This document shows positions 17,801 to 28,327 of a stretch of 64,000 nt of DNA, piece after piece. The stretch's first letter is position 1. Each line of letters begins with the position of its first letter. The notes under the pieces were generated by a model, which did no database searches, had not been told where the DNA came from, and saw nothing but the letters and a program-made list of their open reading frames with translations. The stretch is taken from the NCBI RefSeq assembly GCF_020711235.1, contig NZ_JAJFAV010000005.1, positions 62,001 through 126,000 on the forward strand. Reading direction: 5' to 3'. The position numbers and the translations under genes were made by a program. This stretch comes from Hymenobacter sp. 15J16-1T3B. Lineage in GTDB: Bacteria; Bacteroidota; Bacteroidia; Cytophagales; Hymenobacteraceae.

Positions 17801-19126
17801 GCGCCAGCACACGTGGGTGAGCAGGGGCTGGCCGGGCAACTCGATGGGCGTGAGCACGCCTTCCACCCAGATTTCCTCGCCCGTGAAGCGCGTCATGAGC
17901 ACTTCCCAGCGCAGGGAGCCTTCGCGGCGGGCAATTTCCACGTTGTCGGCAATCCACTCGGCCGTGCGCTTGCCGTTGGGTTGCACCGCGGGCGTGCACA
18001 CGTCGGCGGGCTGGCCCACCAGCTGCTCGCGCCGCGCGGCCCCGATGATGCCCAGCGCGGCGGCGTTGGCGTCGACGTAGCGGCCGTCCTGCAGCAGCAG
18101 CATGCCGTCGGCGCTTTGCTCGAACACGGTACGGAAGCGCTGCTCACTTTCGCGCAGGCGCTGGTCCCGGCGCTTCTGCTCGGTGATGTCGCGCCAAACG
18201 GCGTGCAGCAACGCTTCCCCGTCGACGCGCACGGGCGTCAGCACCACTTCCTGCCAGATATCCTCGCCCGAGAAGCGGCGGCACAACCACTCGAAGCGGT
18301 GCGAGCCGCTGCGCTGGGCGGTTTCCGCGCTCTGCGCCAAGCGCTGCAGCGAGGGCGTGCCGTCGGGCTGCAGCTCCGGGGAGAGCAGCAGCGCCGGCTG
18401 GCCGATGAGCTGCTCTCCCCGGGTGGCGCCGAGCATGGCCAGCGCGGCGCGGTTGCAGTCGACAAACACAAACTCGCGCAGGAGCACGGCCGCGTCGGCG
18501 GAATCGTGAAATAGGGTGCGGAATTTCTGTTCGCTGGCGGCCAAGTCCTGCACGGCTTGGCGGCGGGCGTTGTCGTCGGAAAAGGCGAGGCGGCAGCAGT
18601 AGTCGCCCGCGGGCTGCAGCAGACGCACGCCTTCGAGCAGGGCGAAAAACGTGCTGCCGTCGGCGCGCTGCATTTCTAGTTCGCAGCTCTGGCGCGCGTC
18701 GGTGGTCAGTACCCGCTGCAAAAAGCTGTAGAAGTGCGTGCGCTCGTCGCCGACGGGCACGTAGCGGACCAGGCGCCGGCCCACGGCCGTGGCGCGGGCA
18801 GTGCCCAGCAGCTGGGTGGCGCGCAGGTTGAGCTGCTGCACCACGCCCAGCGCGTCGAGGGTGCAATAGCCCACCGGGGCGAATTCGAAGAGGTCGATGT
18901 ACTGCTGGTAATACGCCTCGCGCTCCACCTGGGTGCTGAGCAGCTCCTCGTACTGCATTTCCAGCTCGATCTGGTGAGTTTGCAGCTCCTGCACCAGCCG
19001 GCGCACGTCGGCCGGGGTCAGGCTATTGATGTCGGTGGTGACGAGGCCGCGGCGCGTTTCGGCCTGGGCGCGCAGCTCCTCCATGCGGCGCCGCACCGCG
19101 TCGAATTCGTCCGGGGTCTGCTCCAT
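14846..19126 (-). CDS. Sensor histidine kinase with nine PAS domains (HisKA_3 type)
   Basis: The 1426-residue product starts with a coiled-coil (residues about 5-70). Nine PAS domains follow, recognisable by recurrent SEQRFRTVFEQSADG, SETRLSTALQAAELGV or LLDHILTTIPVV starts and by PAC ends such as GVVRDVTE. Four consecutive ones (about the fourth to seventh) are close copies with WNF...ERxRRMFG cores, suggesting tandem duplication. The C-terminus has a HisKA_3 dimerisation box with the phospho-acceptor His in EALHNGVGQ (His 1237), an N box (ELLNNVIKHA) and a G box (DDGVGFD, about 1366). There are no membrane segments, so it senses cytoplasmic signals. HisKA_3 kinases pair with NarL-type regulators; such a regulator lies at 24574-25224. 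Confidence 0.93.
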   Translation of the reverse strand: MEQTPDEFDAVRRRMEELRAQAETRRGLVTTDINSLTPADVRRLVQELQTHQIELEMQYEELLSTQVEREAYYQQYIDLFEFAPVGYCTLDALGVVQQLNLRATQLLGTARATAVGRRLVRYVPVGDERTHFYSFLQRVLTTDARQSCELEMQRADGSTFFALLEGVRLLQPAGDYCCRLAFSDDNARRQAVQDLAASEQKFRTLFHDSADAAVLLREFVFVDCNRAALAMLGATRGEQLIGQPALLLSPELQPDGTPSLQRLAQSAETAQRSGSHRFEWLCRRFSGEDIWQEVVLTPVRVDGEALLHAVWRDITEQKRRDQRLRESEQRFRTVFEQSADGMLLLQDGRYVDANAAALGIIGAARREQLVGQPADVCTPAVQPNGKRTAEWIADNVEIARREGSLRWEVLMTRFTGEEIWVEGVLTPIELPGQPLLTHVCWRDVTERRLGEQRVQESETRLSTALQAAELGVAQWNFVTDEVFFDERARRMFGLPVDGARLTFPDIRALLHPDDRARVEDALQQAVAEHRPVEMDQRVVLPDGAVRYIVSSGQVSYDAAGQALSMTGVVQDVTEKKQAARQLQESEARLKTAVLAADMGIGIWNFDTQLFYVDARGRRMFGLASEGNELTFDELMAVVLPADRERAAAALQQAATGDGLLDVEVRVVHPDGEVHHVCANGQVMHDEAGRPVRMSGVLRDVTHSRLAEQRLRESEEQLRTALSAANMGVGLWEPQQQKVTVDARTAEIFGCAAGPGRYPAAEFSALLHPDDLPGVVGQIQLSLQSRLAFSLHARVLRPGGAELRYVRISGQALYDAHGQPERVAGVVRDITEFRRANLRLRASEERLRLALQASHMGVFEWSFESDELFWDERTQTIFGRPYEDRRLSFDAIRDAVHPADAAAVTRALTTTIRDGVPFELEHRIVRPDGSVRHVAASGQVHYDEAGRPQRLTGLVRDVTERRHAQEELNSKNRLLDHILTTIPVVLSRVGADGTLQEVVGAGLRRLGVADNAIAGRNVFEAYPQLRPYIERLLTGEEVQFVGEPPNRGGEQAYFQNYGFFDEEKQSGVLFGIDVTETHQANTRLAADAAFLQGLVSNIQEGIMAFDAELRVTEWNYLMEQYLLVQREAVLGQVIFEALPFVNVPRNRDILRRALAGETQTYYNVAFSRRAGFFDAAFVPLRDAAGTVAGVLGVIRDVTERNRLMEEATGLRLQREKEVLSAIMHTQEDERKRIAEALHNGVGQLLYAAKLHLYNQPVEEGHRAAALGLLNEAIKSTRTISFELTPNILEDFGLKTALEELCKRIPKQNLDVHLSVGELPAALPILLETAVYRIVQELLNNVIKHAEAREAFIYVEPQGPQLHVSVEDDGVGFDVEMATQKRGGIGLAGIRNRVGLLAGQLTIRSMPGRGTTISIEIPLPKPGEDAGG

Positions 19127-19505
19127 AGCGGGTCACGGGTCTTACAGAAATAGGCCAGAAATACGTACGGCGGCGCAGTCCGGTGGTTAAAGGTACGGAA
19201 AAGGGTTCCGGTGGAGGGGCCGGGTTTCGGCCGGCAGCCAGCCAACCGTGGACGCCAGCAGTAGCGCCTCCTCCGCCGTCCTTGCGAGCGAAGCGCGGCC
19301 ATCCTTCCGCTAGTAGCACGACGCTGCAGCTGGCAGAAACCGAAAACCCATTCGGACGCAACCGGCCCCGCCGGAAACCTGCAGACGCGGGGTTTCGGGC
19401 GGGGCCGGTTGTAGTTTCTGTCAGTGGTGACGTTTCTGCTCCCAGAGGAAAAATTGCTTCGTGGTGCCTGCTCGCAATGACGGGCGGTGTAGCCTTTTGC
19501 TGCCC
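19127..19505. repeat. 379-base intergenic region with nested inverted repeats, including GTCATTGCGAGC-type repeat arms
   Basis: No gene is supported here. An outer pair of arms, near 19277-19306 (core CTTGCGAGCGAAGCGCGG) and 19451-19484 (reverse complement of GTCATTGCGAGC...GAAGCAAT), matches the widespread palindromic repeat core GTCATTGCGAGC. Inside is a strong hairpin: arms of 20 bases at 19360-19379 and 19391-19410 with one mismatch, flanked by a second 11-bp pairing (19330-19340 with 19414-19424, one G-U). The region separates the PAS kinase gene from the upstream CheB-CheR gene on the same strand and must also hold the kinase promoter. Confidence 0.7.
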
Positions 19506-22577
<3,072 letters not shown>

Positions 22578-22828
22578 GAAAGCGGGGTGCCCGGCCGGAA
22601 CCCGGAGCAGCAGGCGGTACACGAATAGCGGCGCCTTCCGGCCGCGGCCACGCCGGAAAGCTACTCCAAAGGTACTCCCCCGGCGACGAAACCGGGCAGC
22701 CGGGAGTAGCGCTGGCCACTTTCCGGCAGCTATGCCAGCCACTTTTCACCGCCTGCGTATAGCAAGGATACCAACCTGCCACCGCGCCGGCCGCGGCGCG
22801 TGTCTTCCACCTCTCATTTTCCTTGCCC

Positions 22829-23878
22829 GTGGACGAACAACCCAGCCTCATCGTCATCGGCACGTCGGCGGGCGGCATGCTGGCGCTGACGCGCCTGGTG
22901 GCGCAGCTGCCCGCTACCCTGCCCGCGGCCGTGCTCGTGGTGCAGCACCTCTCGGTCAATTCCACGGGCCAGTACCTGGTGGAGCGCCTGGCCCAGCACA
23001 CCACCATGCAGTGCCACCTGGGCACGCACCACCAGCCCCTGCTGCCCGGCCACTTGTATCTGGCCCCGCCCGACCGGCACATGCTCGTCAAGGACGGGCA
23101 CATCCTCATCACCAAAGGCCCCCACGAAAACCACTACCGACCGGCCGCCGACGCGCTGTTTCGCTCCGCGGCGGCCTCGCACGGGGCCCGCGTCATCGGG
23201 GTGGTCCTCACCGGCATGCTGCACGACGGCACGGCCGGAATGGAGTTCATCAAGCGCGCCGGCGGCATCACCGTGGTGCAAGACCCCCACGACGCGGAAT
23301 TCTCCAGCATGCCCGAAAGCGCCTTGCGCAACGTGCAGATCGACCACGTGGTGCCCATCGACCGAATGGGCCAATTGCTCCAGGAGCTGGTGCAGCAGCC
23401 GCTGGCGGTCCTGGCCCCGGTGCCCAATGATATTGTACTCGAAGCCTCAATTGCCGAACGTGTGGTGGGAACCGTCGACGAAGTCAGCCAACTCGGGCAC
23501 CAGGTGCCCCTCACCTGCCCCGACTGCGGCGGCAGCCTTTGGGAAATGGAGCACGGCGAGGTGCACCGCTACCGCTGCCACACCGGCCACGCCTTCACCG
23601 CCGACAGCCTGATGGCCTCCACCCAGCACCACCTGGAGGAAAGTATGTGGGTGGCGCTGCGCATGCTGGAGGAGCGCAAGAACCTGTTGGCCACCATGGC
23701 CCGCCGGGGCCCGGCGCCAGGCGCCGCCCTGCAGGAGCAGCGCGTGGAGGAACTCAAAACCCACATCGACCGGCTGCGGCAGTTTCTGCTCAACGGCGCC
23801 GTGGGCGGCCCCCGCGCCGACGTGCGCAACACCGTGGCCCAGGACGGCCCCGCAGAGCAGATCGACGGCGTGCAGTAA
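22829..23878 (+). CDS. Stand-alone CheB-type methylesterase with C-terminal zinc-ribbon-like tail
   Basis: The product is 349 residues if translation starts at the GTG at 22829; a TTG two codons upstream (22823) is the alternative, and no ATG fits. The CheB catalytic domain covers about residues 6-190: Ser 13 in IGTSAGG, His 40 in VVQHLS and Asp 133 in GMLHDGTAG. The usual N-terminal receiver domain is absent. After the enzyme domain, C-x2-C at 230-233 and C-x3-H at 250-254 form a possible zinc ribbon, followed by a helical tail. It is transcribed divergently from the CheB-CheR hybrid across a 251-base gap, so the two likely share regulation. Confidence 0.9.
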   Translation: MDEQPSLIVIGTSAGGMLALTRLVAQLPATLPAAVLVVQHLSVNSTGQYLVERLAQHTTMQCHLGTHHQPLLPGHLYLAPPDRHMLVKDGHILITKGPHENHYRPAADALFRSAAASHGARVIGVVLTGMLHDGTAGMEFIKRAGGITVVQDPHDAEFSSMPESALRNVQIDHVVPIDRMGQLLQELVQQPLAVLAPVPNDIVLEASIAERVVGTVDEVSQLGHQVPLTCPDCGGSLWEMEHGEVHRYRCHTGHAFTADSLMASTQHHLEESMWVALRMLEERKNLLATMARRGPAPGAALQEQRVEELKTHIDRLRQFLLNGAVGGPRADVRNTVAQDGPAEQIDGVQ

Positions 23879-24165
23879 GACCGGGTTTGGGGCTTTTCCG
23901 CGGCGCGGCCTTCGACGCGGGTCCAACCTTCTCACGGTCTTCTCGGAACGGAACTACGGCGGAGCTTACTCAGCTGCGGGCGGCCGCAACTCGCGCTGTC
24001 GAGTCGTCAAAAGCACGTACGGACTCCATCCGAATTAACTACCAAAAACGACCATTCAAGCTCCTCAGTGGGCTTTTTTGGCCGTTTTTCCTTGTCCAGC
24101 CGGCAGGGCAGTGGCGTAACAGGAGCAGTTCCTTTTCCTAACCCACAACCAACCAGCAAGAAGCT

Positions 24166-24486
24166 ATGGCCAATAACCAGAACCAGCGCGGGGGCAGCTC
24201 GGAGCAGCACTCGCAGGCCGGCAAGAAAGGCGCCGAAGCCAAGAACAGCCAAAGCGGCAACCAAGGCGGTAACAAGGGCGGCGGCCAGGGCGGCACTAGC
24301 CAACGCGGCTTCGCCGGCATGGACCCCGAAGAGCAGCGCCGTATTGCTGCTGAAGGCGGCAAAGCCTCGCACGAAAGCGGCCGCGGCCACGAGTGGACCT
24401 CGGCCGAAGCCCGCGAAGCCGGCCGCAAAGGCGGCGAAGCCTCCGGTGGCGGCAACCGCGGCGGAGGCAACCAGGGCGGCCGTTAG
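24166..24486 (+). CDS. KGG-domain general stress protein (copy 1)
   Basis: The 106-residue, Gly/Gln/Asn/Lys-rich hydrophilic product carries the KGG stress motif: GFAGMDPEEQRRIAAEGG, then KASHESGRGHEWTS, then EAREAGRKGG (about residues 48-90). These proteins (related to GsiB/YciG and fungal con-10) are small, likely disordered, and induced by desiccation, heat or general stress; some bind DNA or protect proteins. A second copy at 25997-26269 shares an almost identical core. The 287 bases upstream contain no gene and presumably hold the promoter. Confidence 0.9.
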   Translation: MANNQNQRGGSSEQHSQAGKKGAEAKNSQSGNQGGNKGGGQGGTSQRGFAGMDPEEQRRIAAEGGKASHESGRGHEWTSAEAREAGRKGGEASGGGNRGGGNQGGR

Positions 24487-24509
24487 GACCCATCCGCCGG
24501 GCTCCCGGG

Positions 24510-24562
24510 CCCTACAAGACAAAAGCCCTGACCGCATGGTCAGGGCTTTTGTCTTGTAAGGG
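24510..24562. terminator. Strong bidirectional terminator
   Basis: A 24-bp perfect stem with a GCAT loop lies between the convergent KGG gene and the response-regulator gene. The stem contains an AAAA/TTTT tract on each side, so it can terminate both transcripts. Confidence 0.88.
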
Positions 24563-24573
24563 TCGGTAGCGGC

Positions 24574-25224
24574 TCACACCAGCAGGCCGTTTTCCATGGC
24601 GTACTTGATGAGCGCGGCCGTGTTTTTGGCCTGGGTTTTCTCGATAATGTTCTGCCGGTGCGTCTCGATGGTACGCTTGCTGGTGAAGAGCTTGTCGGCA
24701 ATTTCGGCGTTGGTTAGGCCCTCGGCAATGAGCTTGAGCACCTCTGTTTCGCGGTTGGAGAGGTCGGAAGGCTTCTTGGTGCCCGGCGCGGCCGCAGTGG
24801 CCGGCCCCTGCACCAGCTTGCTGAGCAGGCTGAGCCCGATTTCGGTGCAGAGGAAAGCCTTGCCGGCCGCCACCGTGCGAATGGCGTACACGATTTCCTC
24901 CTTGCTGGCATTCTTCAGCACGTAGCCCAGCGCGCCGGCTTCCAGTACTTGGTGCACGTACTTCTCGTGGTCGAGCATGCTCAGGATGAGCACCCGCACC
25001 TGCGGAAACTGCTGGCGCAGCAGCGGCACGGCCTCAAAGCCCGACATCTCGGGCATGTTCAGGTCCATCAGCACCACGTCGGCCGGGGTGTCGGGCAGCA
25101 TGTCGAGCAGCTCGCGGCCGTTGCGTGCCTGCCCCACCACCTGAAAATCGGGCACATCGGCCAACAGGGCCTGAATTCCATCGCGGATGATGGTGTGGTC
25201 GTCGACGAGCAGGAGGCGGGTCAT
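24574..25224 (-). CDS. NarL/LuxR-type response regulator
   Basis: The 216-residue product has a receiver domain (residues 1-120) with the acidic pair in LLVDDH, the phospho-acceptor Asp 54 in LMDLNMPEM and the Lys in VLKNAS. The C-terminal LuxR-type helix-turn-helix (about 150-212) contains LSNRETEVLKLIAEGLTNAE and the recognition helix of KRTIETHRQNI. It is the natural kind of partner for a HisKA_3 kinase such as the nine-PAS kinase at 14846-19126, though no kinase gene is adjacent. It converges on the KGG gene and diverges from the STAS-like gene. Confidence 0.95.
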   Translation of the reverse strand: MTRLLLVDDHTIIRDGIQALLADVPDFQVVGQARNGRELLDMLPDTPADVVLMDLNMPEMSGFEAVPLLRQQFPQVRVLILSMLDHEKYVHQVLEAGALGYVLKNASKEEIVYAIRTVAAGKAFLCTEIGLSLLSKLVQGPATAAAPGTKKPSDLSNRETEVLKLIAEGLTNAEIADKLFTSKRTIETHRQNIIEKTQAKNTAALIKYAMENGLLV

Positions 25225-25409
25225 AGGCTAGGCAGTAGAGCGAGTAAACCGGGATGACAACATAAACGCCAAACGCCCGCACTTGTCTTGGTTGGCCCGC
25301 AGATTCAGCACTTGCACGAGGCAGTTAGGTATCCGCCCGCTTAAGCTCAGTATAAATACCTAAGCACAAAATGGCAACTAATCCCGGTGGCCGGGACTTT
25401 TCGCGGGTG

Positions 25410-25417
25410 TAGCTTTG
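25410..25417 (+). promoter_or_regulatory. Possible Bacteroidota -7 promoter element
   Basis: TAGCTTTG matches the Bacteroidota -7 consensus TAnnTTTG exactly. A matching TTTG-type -33 element is not clear at the usual distance. If real, transcription would start near 25424 and leave about 60 bases before the ATG at 25483, which argues against an upstream start at 25387. Confidence 0.35.
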
Positions 25418-25482
25418 AAATAGAGCCGCTAACAACTGAACAATCAGCGGCTTGCGCCATTCCAACTTCTACCCCCGAAAAC

Positions 25483-25812
25483 ATGCTTGGCTTCTCTTCC
25501 CGGCGCCACCCCGAGGCGCGCATCGTGCACCTGAACTTCAACGCGGCCGACCCGGTGCAGCTGGCCCGCCGCCTTGCCGCCGACGCCAGCGTGGGCCACG
25601 AGCCCCTCTACCTGCTCATCGACTGCCGGAACCTGGCCTGCCTGCGCAGCCGCGGCATGGGCTACTTCATCGACCAGCTGCTGCTCATCCGGCGCAGCGG
25701 CGTGCGCCTACTGCTGTACAACGCCAGCCCGGTGCTGCGCCGCGCCCTGAGCCTGCTCGGGCTGGGCGCCCACTTCGAACTGACCGGGCGCGTGACTGCC
25801 GCGGCGGCCTAG
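25483..25812 (+). CDS. Small STAS-like protein (second copy)
   Basis: The 109-residue product begins at the ATG at 25483 (MLGFSSRR). An in-frame start at 25387 would put 32 extra residues over a likely promoter element. Strand-helix units YLLIDCRNLACLRSRGMGYF and GVRLLLYNASPVLRRALSLLG fit a STAS-like fold; the position of the usual phospho-Ser falls in LACLRSRG and includes a Ser. It is distantly similar in plan to the protein at 7834-8202. It lies between the response regulator and a KGG stress gene, which suggests, but does not prove, a role in stress signalling. Confidence 0.65.
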   Translation: MLGFSSRRHPEARIVHLNFNAADPVQLARRLAADASVGHEPLYLLIDCRNLACLRSRGMGYFIDQLLLIRRSGVRLLLYNASPVLRRALSLLGLGAHFELTGRVTAAAA

Positions 25813-25996
25813 CTCGTCCCTCGCTATTAGTACGCAGAAGCCGCCCAAAACTGAGCCATTCGCCTCCGTAAAAAGCGGTAAATTAGGCTGTAACGGCCAT
25901 TTTTTAAACTCAGACCTCGGCCGTCGCCGCCGTCCTTCCGTTAGTACAGCAGAGCCGCCGCTTCCTCGCTTTTCCTCAACCAAACCCTAAATACCA

Positions 25997-26269
25997 ATGG
26001 CAACGAACAACGCAACGTCGCGCAGTACCTCCTCGGCTTCGGCCATCAAAGCGGGTAGCAACGGCACCAGCAGCCGCCCCCAAAGCAACACCAGCAAACG
26101 CGGGTTTGCCTCCATGGACCCCGAGCAGCAGCGCCGCATTGCCTCCGAGGGCGGCAAAGCCTCGCATGCTAGCGGCCGCGGCCACGAGTGGACCTCGGCC
26201 GAAGCCCGCGAAGCCGGCCGCAAGGGCGGGCAGAACAGCACCCGCCGCAACACCAGCAAGACGGCCTGA
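25997..26269 (+). CDS. KGG-domain general stress protein (copy 2)
   Basis: The 90-residue product has a Ser/Thr/Asn-rich N-terminus, then the same KGG core as the gene at 24166-24486 (GFASMDPEQQRRIASEGG, KASHASGRGHEWTS, EAREAGRKGG). Over 50 consecutive bases of the core (AGCGGCCGCGGCC onwards) are identical in the two genes, while the N- and C-terminal tails differ, consistent with duplication followed by tail divergence or gene conversion. It is probably induced by the same stresses as copy 1. Confidence 0.9.
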   Translation: MATNNATSRSTSSASAIKAGSNGTSSRPQSNTSKRGFASMDPEQQRRIASEGGKASHASGRGHEWTSAEAREAGRKGGQNSTRRNTSKTA

Positions 26270-26326
26270 TCCGCCCTCGAATATCCCCGCTACCGTTCTA
26301 TCCTTTTCCCCAACCAGAGCTACTGC

Positions 26327-26360
26327 AAAAAGCCCGCGGACCGTTGTCCGCGGGCTTTTT
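26327..26360. terminator. Bidirectional terminator
   Basis: A 15-bp perfect stem (AAAAAGCCCGCGGAC and complement) with a 4-base loop, with A and T tracts at its ends, lies between the convergent KGG gene and cyanophycinase gene. Confidence 0.88.
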
Positions 26361-26372
26361 CATTTGGCTTGC

Positions 26373-27269
26373 CTACACGTACATCTGCTGCTGCACCGGC
26401 AGGGTGTAGCGCTGCCCGCGGGCCAGCAGGTGCACGCGCAAGTCGCGGATGCTGAACACCTCGCCGGGCTTGATTTCGTGGATGGTGTTGCCCTGGCAGT
26501 GCCGCCCGTCGACCACGACCACCATGCCGTTGCCGATGACTTCCATCTCCCCGCCGTCGGTTACCACCACGGCCGTATCTTCCTCCAGCCCCAGCCCGAT
26601 GCAGCCGGGGTTGGTGGCAATGATCTGGGCCACGCGCACGATACGCCCCCGGGCCACGAAGTGCGTGTCGATGGCCACGTCGTGCATGAACTGCAAGCCG
26701 GTGGTGATGTGAATTTCGTCCTTGAGGAAGCCCGCGTCGTTGCGGCCCTGGTAAATCATGGGCGTACTCATGGCGGCGGCGCCGGCCGAGGTACCCGCAA
26801 TGACGAAGCGCGAGTGGGCGTAACGCTCCTTCATCAGCCGGATGAGGGCCGTGCCGCCGAGCAGGGCGGTGAGGCGCAGCTGGTCGCCGCCGGTAAACAT
26901 GACGCCGGCTGCCTCGCGCAGCACGTTGATGCATTCCTCCGCGTCGGCTTCCTCGCGGGTCTTGATGTTAAGCACTTCGACGCGCTTCACGCCCAGGTCC
27001 GTGAAGATTTTCACGTAGTCGCGGGCGGCTTCGTCGGGCTCTTCCGAGGCCGTCGGTATCACCACGACCGGCCCGTCGCCGTGCAGCTCGTCGACGAAGC
27101 GCTTCAGGATACTCTCGGGCGCTAGCTCGTTTTCGTCGCTGCCTTCCTCGTCGCCGATGGTTTTCATTTCCTTCTGCTCGTGCCCCCCGATGGCAATGAG
27201 CGTGCCCTTGGGTTGGGGGCAAGTACCGGAAGCGGGGTGATGCGGCGCTGGTTTTTTGCTTTTGGACAT
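26373..27269 (-). CDS. cphB: Cyanophycinase (peptidase S51 family)
   Basis: The product is 298 residues from the ATG at 27269 (MSKSKKPA); an alternative ATG at 27308 adds 13 residues. S51 features are visible: an N-terminal GTLIAIGGHEQ segment, VVVIPTASEEPDE, MFTGGDQLRL, and the nucleophile elbow FVIAGTSAGAAAM with the catalytic Ser, followed by DTHFVARGR. The family cuts cyanophycin (a multi-L-arginyl-poly-aspartate store) into beta-Asp-Arg dipeptides, or acts on related isoaspartyl peptides. No cyanophycin synthetase lies in the window, so the natural substrate is unsettled. Confidence 0.92.
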   Translation of the reverse strand: MSKSKKPAPHHPASGTCPQPKGTLIAIGGHEQKEMKTIGDEEGSDENELAPESILKRFVDELHGDGPVVVIPTASEEPDEAARDYVKIFTDLGVKRVEVLNIKTREEADAEECINVLREAAGVMFTGGDQLRLTALLGGTALIRLMKERYAHSRFVIAGTSAGAAAMSTPMIYQGRNDAGFLKDEIHITTGLQFMHDVAIDTHFVARGRIVRVAQIIATNPGCIGLGLEEDTAVVVTDGGEMEVIGNGMVVVVDGRHCQGNTIHEIKPGEVFSIRDLRVHLLARGQRYTLPVQQQMYV

Positions 27270-27685
27270 CCTTAAGTCGATTAGCAGAGTTACGCGGCGC
27301 AGATACATACGCAGCCCCGCGCCCGCGGATGTGGCCGAAAAGGGCCGCCGGGGCCGGCACGACGCGCACTGCAGCCAGCAGGCCGATTAGCGTCAGGTGG
27401 TTACCCGCGGCGGTCTGCCGGGGGCTGCTCGCCCGCGAATGGCACAATTACGGGTTTTCACTTCGCATATTCCGTACAAACCCCAGTACTACCGGCGCTG
27501 GTTTTTCGTTTATACCAGTGAGTCGGGTGCCCACCTTCGCGGGATGCGGCGGGGTACTACTGTTTGCGGCACCGACTAAGCCCACTCTTCTTGGGCTTCC
27601 CGTCGCCATTGTACGGTACTGGCCATGGTACCACTGGAGCGGGGCCGCCGGCACGATGCCGACGGCCCCGCTTTGGCGTCGCAGT
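27270..27685. other. 416-base intergenic region without a supported gene
   Basis: The region carries the cyanophycinase promoter and, near its right end, a hairpin of 10 bp (27638-27647 with 27663-27672) 13 bases beyond the RidA stop codon, a likely RidA terminator. Short reading frames here lack a start context, conserved motif or codon bias, so I call none. Confidence 0.6.
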
Positions 27686-28141
27686 TTACCGCTCGCCCAC
27701 CCAGGCCACGCACTTCAGCTCGATGGCAATGGGCGTGGGCAGGCAGTTGATTTCGACGGTGGTGCGGCAGGGCTGGTTGGTGGCGAAGTACTCGGCGTAG
27801 AGGCGGTTGTAGGTTTGGAAGTCGTCCTGCATGTTGGTCAGAAACACCGTCACGTCCACCAAATCTTCCCAGCGGGCCCCGGCTTCCTCCACGATGTAGC
27901 GCACGTTCTGAAACACGGCGTGGCACTGGCTTTCGAAGTCGTAGCGTAGGATATTGCCGTCTTCGTCCAGCTCCACGCCCGGAATGGCTTTCTGCCCGCG
28001 CTGCCGCGGGCCCACGCCGGAGAGGAACAGCAGGTTGCCCACGCGGCGGGCGTGCGGGTACAGGCCCACCGGCTCGGGGGCGCGGGAGGAGTTATGGGCC
28101 GAAGAATCGGGGGCGGCAGCGGAGGCGTCGGGGGTGGTCAT
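27686..28141 (-). CDS. RidA/YjgF family enamine/imine deaminase
   Basis: I placed the start at the ATG at 28141 (151 residues, MTTPDASA); the longer reading upstream covers non-conserved sequence. Family features are an N-terminal Pro-rich lead, GLYPHARRVGNLLFLSGVGP, the helix CHAVFQNVRYIVEEAGA, DLVDVTVFLTNM, and the substrate Arg in PCRTTVEI followed by LPTPIAIEL. RidA proteins hydrolyse reactive enamine/imine intermediates; this one, with the ESQCHAVFQN motif, is closer to the 2-aminomuconate-deaminase-like branch. No pathway partner is adjacent. Confidence 0.88.
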   Translation of the reverse strand: MTTPDASAAAPDSSAHNSSRAPEPVGLYPHARRVGNLLFLSGVGPRQRGQKAIPGVELDEDGNILRYDFESQCHAVFQNVRYIVEEAGARWEDLVDVTVFLTNMQDDFQTYNRLYAEYFATNQPCRTTVEINCLPTPIAIELKCVAWVGER

Positions 28142-28327
28142 GGGCCGAAAATAGCCGGATTTTATTAGGGTATGCGGGGAAGAAGGCCAGCTTTTGGGAG
28201 CAGGCAAGGCTGAGGGCGTACGCCTTGCTTGCTCTACGCCTACCATCCTCGCCCGCTGTCTGCCGTTATAACTTCCTACCTTAATAACCCCTAAACGCAT
28301 ACTCTCCTACCCCTCATCCCCCGCCGT

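Noticed and set aside
15896-18514. 872-residue plus-strand frame opposite the PAS kinase
   Set aside because: It reflects the repeated PAS sequence on the minus strand and has no domain of its own.
19127-19505. Possible insertion sequence between the kinase and CheB-CheR genes
   Set aside because: There are inverted repeats but no transposase frame and no target-site duplication visible at the ends.
22578-22742. N-terminal extension of the CheB-CheR gene
   Set aside because: The added residues are Arg-rich and non-conserved in appearance; the ATG at 22577 gives a plausible N-terminus and leaves room for a divergent promoter.
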